DNA from: JALYLC01 sp963743275
GTDB lineage: Bacteria > Actinomycetota > Thermoleophilia > Gaiellales > JALYLC01
Assembly (NCBI GenBank): GCA_963743275.1
Contig: CAVUPB010000005.1
Span: forward strand, 372,001 to 436,000
Reading direction: 5' to 3'
DNA length: 64,000 nucleotides
A program made the translations under genes and the position numbers. Each line of letters begins with the position of its first letter. The first letter of the stretch is position 1. This document shows positions 24,831 through 33,297 of this stretch, piece by piece. The notes beneath the pieces were generated by a model. The model worked only from the letters and a program-made list of their open reading frames with translations, did not search any database and was not told the DNA's origin.

Positions 24831-27067
24831 CGTCCCTCCTGTTGCAATTCCTTGATTCGCCGCCACACCCGCTCGGGCGTCAGCGGCAGCGTCGTCATGG
24901 GAACCCCGGCGTCGGCGAGCGCGTTCACGATCGCCGCCGGCACCGCCGCCAGCGCGCCCTCGCCGCAGCCCTTCGCTCCGAAGGGCCCCGGCCCGTCGCC
25001 GTTCTCGACGACGATCGACGTCATCGTCCCCGGCATGTCCTCGAACGTCGGCACCCGGTAGTCGAGCATCGTGTCGTTCACGAGGAAGCCGTCCTCGAAG
25101 ATCATCTCCTCGTAGAGCGCGTTGCCGATGCCCTGCATCGTCGCGCCCTCGTCCTGGCGCTCGACGAGCTGCGGGTTGATCGCCCTGCCGACGTCGGCCA
25201 CGGTGGCCGTGCGCAGCACCGTGACGATGCCCGTCTCGGGCTCCACCGACACCTCGGCCGCGGCCACGCAGACCTCCCAGAAGACCGGGCCCTCGGCGTA
25301 GGAGCCCGTGCCCTCGGGGTGGACCTCCCCGGTCCCGATCAGCTCGCCCGCCGGCGAGGCCGAAGCGGCGCTCGATCAGCGCGGGATACGCCGCGGGTCG
25401 CGGGCGCGCTCTCGCCGGCGATCTCCTCGAGCTGGCGCAGGATGTCCTCGGCGGCGCGCATCACGGCCATGCCCGCGAGCGTCGTCGACCGGCTCGCGCC
25501 GGTCGAGCGGTCGTACGGCGTGAAGCGCGAGTCGGTGCCGCGGACGACGACCGTCTCGGCCTCGATCCCGAGCACCTCGGCGGCGATCTGCGCGAAGGCG
25601 GTGCGCGGGCCCTGCCCCATCTCGGTGGTGCCGACGAGCACGGACACGCGGCCGTCGGCCTCCATCCGCAGCACGGCCGTCGAGACCGGGTGCGCGCCCG
25701 CGGCGAGCAGGCCGACCGACACCCCGCGGCCGACGAGCGGCGCCTTCGGCTCGCCCCAGCCGACCGCCGCGGCGGCCTGCTCGACGTCGCCGATGAGGTC
25801 GGCGTCGAGCGGTTTGCCGCCGAGCCGGATCTCCTCCCCCGGGGTGCAGAGGTTCTGGCGGCGGATCTCGAGGCGGTCGATGCCGCAGCGGCGCGCGATC
25901 TCGTCGACCTGGCTCTCGCCGATCCACTGCAGGTGCGTCGCGCCGAAGGCGCGGTAGCTGCCCGAGGGCGCCGTGTTCGTGTAGACGCAGCGGGCGTCGA
26001 CGCGGAACGAATCCCAGCGATAGGGCCCCGGCGCGGCGTCGCCGCCGGTGGCGGTGACGCGCGGCCCGTTGTCGGCGTAGGCGCCGGTGTCGAACCAGCA
26101 CTCGACGTCGCGCCCGAGCAGGCGGCCCTCGCGCGTCGCGGCGGTGCGCACCCGCGCCCACATGCCGTGGCGGCGCGAGGTCACCATCGACTCCCCGACG
26201 CGGTTCTGGATGCGCACGGGCCGGCCCGCCTTGCGCGCGAGCGCGACCGTGATCGGCTCCATCTTCGTGTACGACTTCGAGCCGAACCCGCCGCCCAGGT
26301 AGGGCACGATCACGCGCACCGACGAGAGCGGCAGGTCGAAGAGCGCGGCGATCTCGGCGCGCACGAGGAACGGGTGCTGGCAGTTGGCCCAGAGCGTGAC
26401 CTCGCCGCGCTCGACCTGCGCGATCACCGTGTGCGTCTCCATCGCGTACTGGTAGACGGCCGGGAACTCGTACTCGCCCTCGACCACGATGTCGGCGTGC
26501 GCGAAGACCGCCTCGGCCTCCCCGCGCTCGATGCGGTAGCGGTAACAGGTGTTGCCGTCGCGCGGGGGCAGCTCGCCGAGGCCGTGGAAGAGCCCGGCGC
26601 GCATGGGGCCGTCGTGCACGAGCGGCGCCCCGGGCGCCATCGCCTCGGCCACGGTGCCGGCGACCGGCAGGTCCTCGTACTCGACGTGGATCTCGAGCAG
26701 GGCGCGCTCGGCCGTCGCCTCGTCCTCGGCGGCGACCGCCGCGATGGGCTCGCCGTGGAAGCGCACGCGGTCGATCGCGACGATCGGGCGGTCGCGGATC
26801 GCATGGCCCCAGTAGGGATCGATGTCACCCAGGTCGCGCGCGGTCAGCACGCACACGACACCGGGCATCGCCTCCGCGCGCGAGGTGTTGACCGAGAGGA
26901 TGCGCGCGTGCGGGCGCGGGCTGCGCAGCACCTTGCCGTGCAGCATCCGCGGCACCGACGAGGTCGCCCGCGAACTGGGCCTCGCCGCGCAGCTTCTCGC
27001 GGCCGTCGAGGCGCTCCACCGAGCGCCCGACCTGCTGTCTCGTGCCGGCCGGACTCTCGACGCTCAT
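24818..27067 (-). CDS. Xanthine dehydrogenase-family molybdopterin subunit, two frameshifts
   Basis: Joined across frames this is an about 750-residue molybdenum hydroxylase large subunit: an N-terminal a/b-hammerhead (SVERLDGREKLRGEAQFAGD), MLHGKVLRSPRPHARI, molybdopterin contacts YLGGGFGSKSY, SYRAFGATHLQW, GTTEMGQGPRTA, and the catalytic glutamate loop GAKGCGEGAL. Frame changes lie near 26957 and 25390, both in GC-rich alternating text, so errors are likely. The ATG at 27067 overlaps the iron-sulfur subunit stop. It would hydroxylate an aromatic N-heterocycle with water-derived oxygen. Its FAD subunit is encoded far away at 38184. Confidence 0.85.
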
Positions 27068-27528
27068 GCGGCCGGCACCCCCGCGAGCTCGCAGACGGCC
27101 TCGACGATGCCCTTGTAGCCGGTGCAGCGGCAGAGGTTGCCGGCCAGCGAGCGGCGCACCTCGGCGGCGCTCGTGAGCTCGCCCGCCGCGAGCAGCGACG
27201 ACACCGTGAGCAGCATCCCGGCCGTGCAGTAGCCGCACTGGAGCGCGGCATGGCGCATGAAGGCGTCCTCGAGCAGGGCGAACCCGGGCTGTGCGGCGAG
27301 TCCTTCGATCGTCGTCACCTCGCGCCCCTCGGCCTGCACCGCCAGCGTGCAGCAGGCGCTCACCGGCTGGCCGTCGAGCAGCACCGTGCAGGCACCGCAG
27401 ACCTGGACGTCGCACGAGCGCTTCGCACCCGTGAGAGCGAGCCGCTCGCGCAGGAAGTCGAGCAGCAGCTCCTCGGCCGGCACGTCGCGCACGACGGTCG
27501 CGCCGTTGACGCGGAGCTCGAGGTTCAC
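27064..27528 (-). CDS. (2Fe-2S) small subunit of the molybdenum hydroxylase
   Basis: The 154-residue protein has the plant-type ferredoxin cluster ligands in CDVQVCGACTVLLDGQPVSAC and the second cluster motif QCGYCTAGML with GNLCRCTGY, the CoxS/XdhC-type arrangement. It passes electrons from the molybdenum centre to the flavin subunit. GTG at 27528 overlaps the aldolase-fold gene stop and its own stop overlaps the large-subunit ATG (ATGA), so stoichiometric production is expected. Confidence 0.93.
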   Translation of the reverse strand: MNLELRVNGATVVRDVPAEELLLDFLRERLALTGAKRSCDVQVCGACTVLLDGQPVSACCTLAVQAEGREVTTIEGLAAQPGFALLEDAFMRHAALQCGYCTAGMLLTVSSLLAAGELTSAAEVRRSLAGNLCRCTGYKGIVEAVCELAGVPAA

Positions 27529-28241
27529 GCGCCCATCCCCGCGCCGGCGCCGAGGCGGACGACCTTGCGCAGCCAGGCCGCCCAGTACTCCGCGACGAAC
27601 TCGTCGCGGTACTTGTCGGCGACCATGCGCCGCGCGGCCTCGGCCGGGATCGGCTGCAGCGGCCCGTGCACCGCGGCGATCGACTGGAGCTTCGCCGCGC
27701 GCTCGAGCGTGACCGCGGCGAGCGTCGCCCAGGGCACGTCCTTGCCGGTCACGAGCACGCCGTGGTTGCGCATGAGCAGCGCCCGGTGCGGCCCGAGCGC
27801 GGTCGCCACGGCCCGCCCCTGCTCGGCGTCGACCACGAGCTCGGGCGCCCCTTCGAAGGCGGGCACGCCGTCGGCGAAGAGCACCGCGTCGTGCGTCAGC
27901 AGCTCGAGCCGGGCGGACGCCGCGCCGAGCGCGGTCGCGTAGGGCGGGTGCCCGTGCACGACCGACCCGACGTCGGGCCGGGCCTGGTAGACGGCCTGGT
28001 GGAGCACCGCCTCGAGGTGCATGTCCGGCGGGAACGCGCTCGTCGGCTCGTCGACCGCGAACGCGACGATGTCGTCGGGCTCGACCTCGTCGAGCGCCAT
28101 GCCCTTGCGCTTGATGTAGATGCGCCCGTCGTCGCCGCGCGCGCTGACGTGCCCGAGCGTGAGGTCGGCATAGCCCTCCGACGCGAGGATGCGCGACGCC
28201 CAGGCGACCTGCTCCCGCAGCGACTGGCCGGCCGGCGTCAC
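27525..28241 (-). CDS. Class II aldolase/adducin-fold protein, candidate pyridine-dicarboxylate decarboxylase
   Basis: The 238-residue protein has LGHVSARGDDGRIYI, the metal motif VVHGHPPYATALG (HxH) and LLMRNHGVLVTG, the His set of class II aldolases and decarboxylases. In B6 pathway I the 3-hydroxy-2-methylpyridine-4,5-dicarboxylate 4-decarboxylase belongs to this fold, and this gene sits amid the other pathway-I-like enzymes, so that role is inferred. Sugar-phosphate aldolase or epimerase activity is the alternative. GTG at 28241 overlaps the cupin stop. Confidence 0.8.
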   Translation of the reverse strand: MTPAGQSLREQVAWASRILASEGYADLTLGHVSARGDDGRIYIKRKGMALDEVEPDDIVAFAVDEPTSAFPPDMHLEAVLHQAVYQARPDVGSVVHGHPPYATALGAASARLELLTHDAVLFADGVPAFEGAPELVVDAEQGRAVATALGPHRALLMRNHGVLVTGKDVPWATLAAVTLERAAKLQSIAAVHGPLQPIPAEAARRMVADKYRDEFVAEYWAAWLRKVVRLGAGAGMGA

Positions 28242-28607
28242 GCGCGCCGTTCCGTGGGCGGGTAGTCGGGGTGCGGGAACCCGAACACCATCACCGCGTC
28301 CTCGTCGCCGGTGTTGGAGACGGCGTGCCAGACGCCGCCCGGGATGTAGAGCGCGTCGCCCTGGGCGAACGGCAGCGCGCCGTCGTCGAGCAGGATCTCG
28401 CCGCTCCCCGCCACGACGAACGCGAACTCCTCGGTCTCGTGGCGCACGGGCGCGAGCGTCGTGCCGGGCGTGAACACCGAATAGCCGAGCGACCCGCGGT
28501 TGCCGCCGCACGCGCGCGGCCGTCACGAGCATGCGGCTCCAGCTGCCGTTCGGGAGCTCGATCTCCTCGGCGGAGGCGAGCGGGACGACCTGGGCTAGAT
28601 CGCCCAT
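28238..28607 (-). CDS. Cupin protein of the catabolic island, one frameshift
   Basis: About 123 residues when joined. ATG at 28607 (inside the end of the previous gene) codes GDLAQVVPLASAEEIELPNG, then near 28508 homology steps one base to CGGNRGSLGYSVFTPGT, followed by the cupin core VRHETEEFAFVVAGSGE and IPGGVWHAVSNTGDED. The interrupted spot is a GCGCGC tract. Small cupins of this kind bind a metal and may act as dioxygenase, isomerase or binding protein. Its place between the M29/NicX-fold gene and the aldolase-fold gene suggests a step in ring breakdown. Confidence 0.78.
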
Positions 28608-29599
28608 TCGCCGTCCTTGATGATGTAGGTGCCGTCGTCGACGATCTGCATGGTCGCCTTCAGGAAGACGCCGTCGAGGTGCAGCGAGCAGACGTTCTGG
28701 CCGCCCGGGTAGGCGTTGTGGTTGTCGCCGAGCGCGAGGTGGACCGTGCCGATCCGGCCCTTCTCCGACGGCGTGCCGTAGGGCGCCTTGGCGCTCGTGC
28801 CGAACGCGAACTCGCCGAGCACGGTCGCATTCTCGACGCCGTCGATCGCGGCGCGCAGCTTCGTCGCCTCCTCGCCGCCCTCGATGCTGACGACCTTGCC
28901 GCCCTCCATCTGCCAGGTGATCGGCTCCTTCACCTGGCCCGGCAGGCCGATGCCGAGCATCACGCCGTCGACGATCGCCGTGCCGTGCGTGAAGTCCTCG
29001 ACGGCCGCGAACGCGACCTCCGCCCACAGCGGCACGGGGCCCATCATCTGGCCGCGCTTCTTGATCGGCGTCACCTCGAGCGACTCGCGGCCCTCGATCG
29101 AGACCTCGAAGTCGGTGCCGCGATCGGTCGTGACGCGCACGCGCTTCTTGCCCTCGAGCAGCGCCATCGCGTCGCGGGCGCGCCGGGTGGCGACGTGGAT
29201 GTCCTCGACCGTGAGGTCCCAGGTGGTGCCCATGCCGCCCTCGATCGACGCGATCTTGCCGTTCGCGGCACACGTCTCCTTGACGGCCGAGACGTGTGCG
29301 AAGCGGTTCGCCCACTCGAGGTTCGTGATGATGATGACCTCGTCGGAGGCCACCATCGCCTGGTGCAGGTTGCGCGGCGGCGCCATCGGGAAGCGCACGT
29401 CGGCGCGGCCCCGCCGCACCTGCGTCTCGTTGTTCATGACGACCGGCCAGGCGCCGCGCTCGACGCACACCTGCGCCACCGCCTCGGCCTGCTCGCGGTG
29501 CTCGTCGTCGCAGATGATCGTGACGACGTCGTCCTCCTCGACGGACATGCAGACGTCGACCACGAGGGCCGCGTCCTGCAGAAGCTTGTCAGCCGGCAT
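28595..29599 (-). CDS. M29 aminopeptidase-fold protein related to NicX ring-cleaving dioxygenase
   Basis: The 334-residue protein belongs to the thermophilic aminopeptidase (M29) fold family, which also contains NicX, the 2,5-dihydroxypyridine 5,6-dioxygenase of nicotinate breakdown. Likely metal ligands are visible near LGEFAFGTS, TVHLALGDN and the HxD pair at H307/D309 (CSLHLDG). The position of the NicX iron histidine appears to be Glu here, so activity is open: peptidase-like hydrolysis, or oxygenolytic cleavage. Context with a molybdenum hydroxylase makes pyridine-ring cleavage an attractive inference. Confidence 0.72.
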   Translation of the reverse strand: MPADKLLQDAALVVDVCMSVEEDDVVTIICDDEHREQAEAVAQVCVERGAWPVVMNNETQVRRGRADVRFPMAPPRNLHQAMVASDEVIIITNLEWANRFAHVSAVKETCAANGKIASIEGGMGTTWDLTVEDIHVATRRARDAMALLEGKKRVRVTTDRGTDFEVSIEGRESLEVTPIKKRGQMMGPVPLWAEVAFAAVEDFTHGTAIVDGVMLGIGLPGQVKEPITWQMEGGKVVSIEGGEEATKLRAAIDGVENATVLGEFAFGTSAKAPYGTPSEKGRIGTVHLALGDNHNAYPGGQNVCSLHLDGVFLKATMQIVDDGTYIIKDGEWAI

Positions 29600-29605
29600 T
29601 TCGAC

Positions 29606-30649
29606 TCACCCCACTCGCTCGTGTGTGAACTGAGGCAGGACTTCCTTGGCGAACCGCTCGACCTGGCCGAACTGGTCGAGCGCGCCGAAACGGCAGATGA
29701 AGTGGTCGACGCCCGCCTCGGCGAACGTCCGCAGCCAGGCGGTGATCTGCTCGGGCGTGCCCACCGGCCCCCAGTTCGAGAGGTCCATCGCCTGCGAGAG
29801 CTCGGGGTAGTACTGCGAGATGTAGTTGTCGAAGTCGGCCCGCGCCGCGTCCTCCGACTCGCCGATGTTCATCGTCACCTGGTAGGAGATGACGAGGCGG
29901 TCGAAGTCGGCGCCGACCTCGTCGGCATGGGCGCGGATGAGCGCCAGCTGCTCGACGAGCTCCTCGGGGTGCTGCGCGCGGCAGCACGTCATCCAGCCGT
30001 CGCCCCAGTTGACGATGCGCCGGCAGGCCGCGCGCAGGCGCCGCTGCATGACCTCCGGCGGGGCGTCGCCCTTGAGGCGCGGGTTCGACACGACCCAGAT
30101 CGGCGGCGGCGTCTGCACCGGCATCAGCGGCCCCGACTCCGTGCCCGAGTAGAACGAGACGTCGTCGTAGGTGAAGTGCTCGCCGTGGAACGTGACGCGG
30201 CCGTCCGTCCAGAGCTTGCGGATGACCTCGAGACCCTCGTCGAAGATCGCGGCGCGCTTCCTGAAGTCGAGGCCGAGCGCGGCGAACTCGCGCCGCACGC
30301 CCTCCTCGGGATTCCCCATGCCGGTGCCGAGGATCGTGCGCCCGCCGGAGATCGCGTCGAGCGTCGCCCACTCGAGCGCGAGATAGAGCGGGTTGCGCGT
30401 CGAGGAGACCATGCACGCGGTGCCGAGCTTGACGCGCGAGGTGCGCTGCGAGATCGCCGAGAGCAGCGAGATCGGCTCCCAGCGGGGCTTCGAGAAGAGG
30501 CTGTCGCCGACCCAGACCGAGTCGAAGCCGTAGTCCTCGACGACCGTCGAGAGGTCGAGCAGCATCTTGAGGTCGTAGTCGGGCGCGATCAGGGGCTCGC
30601 GGTTGTTGAGGTTCACTCCGAACTGCAGCGGGCGCGGCTCAGCTGGCAT
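29606..30649 (-). CDS. LLM-class flavin-dependent oxidoreductase
   Basis: The 347-residue TIM-barrel protein is of the luciferase-like/F420 group: FGVNLNNREPL at the first strand, DYGFDSVWVGDSLF, LGTACMVSSTRNPLYLALEWATLD and the GGRTILGTGMG flavin loop. It uses FMN or F420. Members open pyridine-type rings or oxidise small heterocycles in actinobacteria. It is the first enzyme gene after the GntR regulator on the left operon; its start slightly overlaps the regulator's end, so both share a message. Confidence 0.87.
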   Translation of the reverse strand: MPAEPRPLQFGVNLNNREPLIAPDYDLKMLLDLSTVVEDYGFDSVWVGDSLFSKPRWEPISLLSAISQRTSRVKLGTACMVSSTRNPLYLALEWATLDAISGGRTILGTGMGNPEEGVRREFAALGLDFRKRAAIFDEGLEVIRKLWTDGRVTFHGEHFTYDDVSFYSGTESGPLMPVQTPPPIWVVSNPRLKGDAPPEVMQRRLRAACRRIVNWGDGWMTCCRAQHPEELVEQLALIRAHADEVGADFDRLVISYQVTMNIGESEDAARADFDNYISQYYPELSQAMDLSNWGPVGTPEQITAWLRTFAEAGVDHFICRFGALDQFGQVERFAKEVLPQFTHERVG

Positions 30650-31346
30650 TGCGCAGGACCACCTCCTTCTCGGGCGCGGCCTCGAGGCGGCGCTGGGGAA
30701 TGCGGATGTGCTCGCCGAGCAGGCGCGCGGCGCGCTCGGCGTCGCCCTGGCGCACGGCGCGCAGGATCGCCTTGTGCTCGGCGGTCGAGCGCCGCAGGGA
30801 GCCGCGCAGCGCCACCGAGCGCATCCGGTAGCGGCCCATCTGACCGAGCAGCCTGCTCATCGTCTCCTGCAGCATCGCATTCGCCGACGCCTCGACGAAC
30901 GTGGCGTGGAACGCGGCGTTGGCGCGGAAGAACGCATCGACGTCGTGCTCGTCGGCGTGCTTGACCATCTCGTCGACGTAGGCCTGCAGGCGCTCGATGT
31001 CCTCGGGCCCGAGGCGCGGCACGGCCAGCCGGATCGCGAGCGTCTCGAGCGCCTCGCGCACCTGGTAGGCCGCCAGGAACTCCTGCGCGGACAGCGCCGT
31101 GACGACGGCGCCGCGGCGCGGGCGCACCGTCACGAGCCCCTCCGAGGCGAGCCGGCCGAGCGCCTCGCGCACGGGCCCGCGGGAGACGCCGAGCGACTGC
31201 GAGAGCGCCACCTCGTTGAGCTCGCTGCCCGGCGGGAGGCGGTTGTCGAGGATCTCCTGGCGCAGGTGCTCGTGCACGCGCTGCCACAGCGTGCGGTTCT
31301 CGAGCTTGCCGTCCCGCCCTCCGGCGCCGTCCCGCTGTCCCGTCAT
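30639..31346 (-). CDS. GntR/FCD-family transcriptional regulator
   Basis: The 235-residue protein has an N-terminal winged helix (LNEVALSQSLGVSRGPVREALGRLASEGLV) split here by function, followed by an FCD effector domain with RANAAFHATFVEASAN and a later EHKAILRAVRQGD, giving the Asp/His metal set of FCD regulators. The ATG at 31346 was preferred over one 72 bases upstream because the extra residues lie in the promoter zone. It sits at the junction of the two divergent catabolic operons and probably represses both until a pathway metabolite binds. Confidence 0.9.
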   Translation of the reverse strand: MTGQRDGAGGRDGKLENRTLWQRVHEHLRQEILDNRLPPGSELNEVALSQSLGVSRGPVREALGRLASEGLVTVRPRRGAVVTALSAQEFLAAYQVREALETLAIRLAVPRLGPEDIERLQAYVDEMVKHADEHDVDAFFRANAAFHATFVEASANAMLQETMSRLLGQMGRYRMRSVALRGSLRRSTAEHKAILRAVRQGDAERAARLLGEHIRIPQRRLEAAPEKEVVLRNAS

Positions 31347-31389
31347 TGCAATGACTTCCTGTACCGGGTATAAGTGCCCGCATGTCAAG

Positions 31390-31397
31390 TGTCGACA
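31390..31397. promoter_or_regulatory. Candidate GntR operator TGTCGACA
   Basis: The palindrome TGTCGACA lies in the 110-base gap between the GntR gene and the divergent amidohydrolase gene. FadR/FCD regulators commonly bind GT-N-AC-centred palindromes of this look. On the minus strand a TTGACA hexamer abuts it at 31383-31388, which would place the operator next to the regulator's promoter. Confidence 0.5.
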
Positions 31398-31456
31398 GTT
31401 CGTAGTCGACCGTAGCATCTCCGGAGGCGCATGTTCAAGGCTCGCGGTGGAAGCGG

Positions 31457-32176
31457 ATGATCTTCGACTCGCACATGCACGTCGGGGACTTCCCGCTCTT
31501 CGACGTCTCGCTCGACCGCGAGGGTCTCGCCGCGCTCATGCACGAGACCGGCATCGACCAGGCGCTGCTGTTCGCGCCCGACAACGAGCTCGTGCGGAGC
31601 ATCGCCGAGGAGGTGCCCGGCGTGTGGGCGCTCTACTGGGCGAACCCCAACCGGCCCGAGTCGCTGCGCGAGGCGCACGCCTACCTCGAGCACCCGCGCT
31701 TCCGCGGCATCAAGTTCCACCCGCTGCTCGACTCCTACCACCCGAACGACCCCTCGGTGCATCCCTTCATGCAGCTCGCGGGCGATCGCGGCCTGCCGGT
31801 GCTGTTCCACACGGGCCATCCGATCTTCACGCTGCCGTGGTCGATCGAGGAGGTCGCAGCGAACTTTCCGGACACGCGGGTCGTCTTCGGTCACATGGGA
31901 CACGGCAACGTCGTCTACATCAACGCGTCGATCGACATCGCCTGCCGGCGGCCGAACGTCTACCTCGAGACGTCCGGGATGCCGATGCACACGAAGATCC
32001 GCGAGGCGGTGCGGCGGGTCGGCCCCGAGCGCGTGCTGTACGGCTCGGACGCGCCCTTCCACCACCCCGCCGTCGAGCAGCTCAAGGTGCGGCTGAGCGG
32101 GCTCGCAGAGGCCGACGTCGAGCGCGTCCTCGGCGGCAACGCCGAGCGCCTCTACCTTCCGTCCGCAGCCGCATGA
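31457..32176 (+). CDS. Amidohydrolase-family TIM-barrel hydrolase
   Basis: The 239-residue protein shows DSHMHVGDFP (the HxH metal pair), IKFHPLLDSYHP, VLFHTGHPI, VFGHMGHGN and the closing aspartate in YGSDAPFHH, the amidohydrolase_2 layout. It hydrolyses an amide or decarboxylates an acid with one metal. It opens the right-hand operon, divergent from GntR, 110 bases away. In known B6 breakdown the last step hydrolyses an acetamidomethylene-succinate; this enzyme could act on a comparable open-chain amide (inference). Confidence 0.87.
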   Translation: MIFDSHMHVGDFPLFDVSLDREGLAALMHETGIDQALLFAPDNELVRSIAEEVPGVWALYWANPNRPESLREAHAYLEHPRFRGIKFHPLLDSYHPNDPSVHPFMQLAGDRGLPVLFHTGHPIFTLPWSIEEVAANFPDTRVVFGHMGHGNVVYINASIDIACRRPNVYLETSGMPMHTKIREAVRRVGPERVLYGSDAPFHHPAVEQLKVRLSGLAEADVERVLGGNAERLYLPSAAA

Positions 32177-32262
32177 GGGGCCGGAGGGACCTATGACGTG
32201 ATCGCTTCGCGCGCACGACCCAGGGACGTGGTTCGGACAATCTCAGAGGAGGCACGAGAACG

Positions 32263-33285
32263 GTGAGACGGAAGACACTCGGTACAGGCATCGCGCTACT
32301 CGCCATCGGCGTGACCGCGATCGCGTCGACCGGCGCGACTGCGCGCTCGACGAACGTCTCGAAGATCGCGATCGCCACACCGGCGAAGGCGAACGACTAC
32401 GGCTGGAACCAGCAGGGCGTCGCCGCCGCCCGCAACGCGGGCAAGGTCAACGGCGCGACGGTGACCGTCAACGACGGCGTCGGCTACGACAACACGCAGG
32501 CGGTGCTGCTGCGGCTCGCTCGCAGCGGCAACCAGTTCGTGATCGCGCAGGCGAGCGGCTACAACACGATCGCCCCGCGCGTCGCGGTACAGACCAAGGT
32601 CCCGATGATCAGCTACGACAATCCCAAGAACCTGATCAAGGACTACATGTCCGACATCGAGACCTCGAGCCAGGACGGCGCGTACCTCGCCGGCGTGCTC
32701 GCGGCCAAGAAGACGACGTCGAACAAGCTCGGCATCGTCATCTCGGCGGCCGACACGAACTGGTTCAAGCAGGCCGGCGGGTTCACGGCCGGCGCGCGCA
32801 GCGTCAACCCCGACGTCAAGATCCGCCTCGCGCAGGTCGGCCAGGCGGCCTACGACGACGCCGCGGGCGGCAAGCGCGTCATGCAGGCGATGATCGCCTC
32901 CGGCGCCGACGTCGTCTTCGGCATGGGCGACGGCGCCACGCTCGGCTACATCCAGGCCGTCGAGACGTCCTCGAAGAAGGTCTGGTTCATCGACGTGATC
33001 GGGAACCCGACGCCGATCGACAAGAAGGGCGCCATCCTCTCGTCGGTGCTGTGGGACTTCAGCAAGGTCTTCAAGCAGGCGATCGCCGACATCAACGCGC
33101 ATCGCTACGGCACGAAGTACTACACGCTCGGCCTCAACAACGGCGTGTCGCTGCTGCAGACGAAGTACATCCCCGGCCCCGTCTGGAAGCAGATCCAGGC
33201 GACCCGCAAGAAGATCATCTCGGGCGCCATCAAGGTGCCGCTGACGCCCGACAAGAAGTCGGTCGACAAGCTCATCAACGGCTAG
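32263..33285 (+). CDS. BMP-family ABC transporter substrate-binding lipoprotein-like protein
   Basis: The 340-residue protein starts with a Sec-type signal (TGIALLAIGVTAIASTGATA, no lipobox cysteine seen) and follows the BMP/Med fold: GWNQQGVAAA, ASGYNTIAPRVA, DGAYLAGVLAAK and FGMGDGATLGYIQA. BMP proteins bind nucleosides, purines, thiamine-like compounds or autoinducers. GTG at 32263 follows a GAGGAGG ribosome site. It precedes a matching ATPase and two permeases, giving a full importer, likely for a B6 vitamer given its neighbours. Confidence 0.9.
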   Translation: MRRKTLGTGIALLAIGVTAIASTGATARSTNVSKIAIATPAKANDYGWNQQGVAAARNAGKVNGATVTVNDGVGYDNTQAVLLRLARSGNQFVIAQASGYNTIAPRVAVQTKVPMISYDNPKNLIKDYMSDIETSSQDGAYLAGVLAAKKTTSNKLGIVISAADTNWFKQAGGFTAGARSVNPDVKIRLAQVGQAAYDDAAGGKRVMQAMIASGADVVFGMGDGATLGYIQAVETSSKKVWFIDVIGNPTPIDKKGAILSSVLWDFSKVFKQAIADINAHRYGTKYYTLGLNNGVSLLQTKYIPGPVWKQIQATRKKIISGAIKVPLTPDKKSVDKLING

Positions 33286-33297
33286 CCGATCGGGCTC

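Noticed and set aside
31357..31388. Sigma-70 promoter TTGACA with a TACAGG -10 for the GntR gene
   Set aside because: The spacer would be 19 bases and the -10 is poor; only the TTGACA box is mentioned as context.
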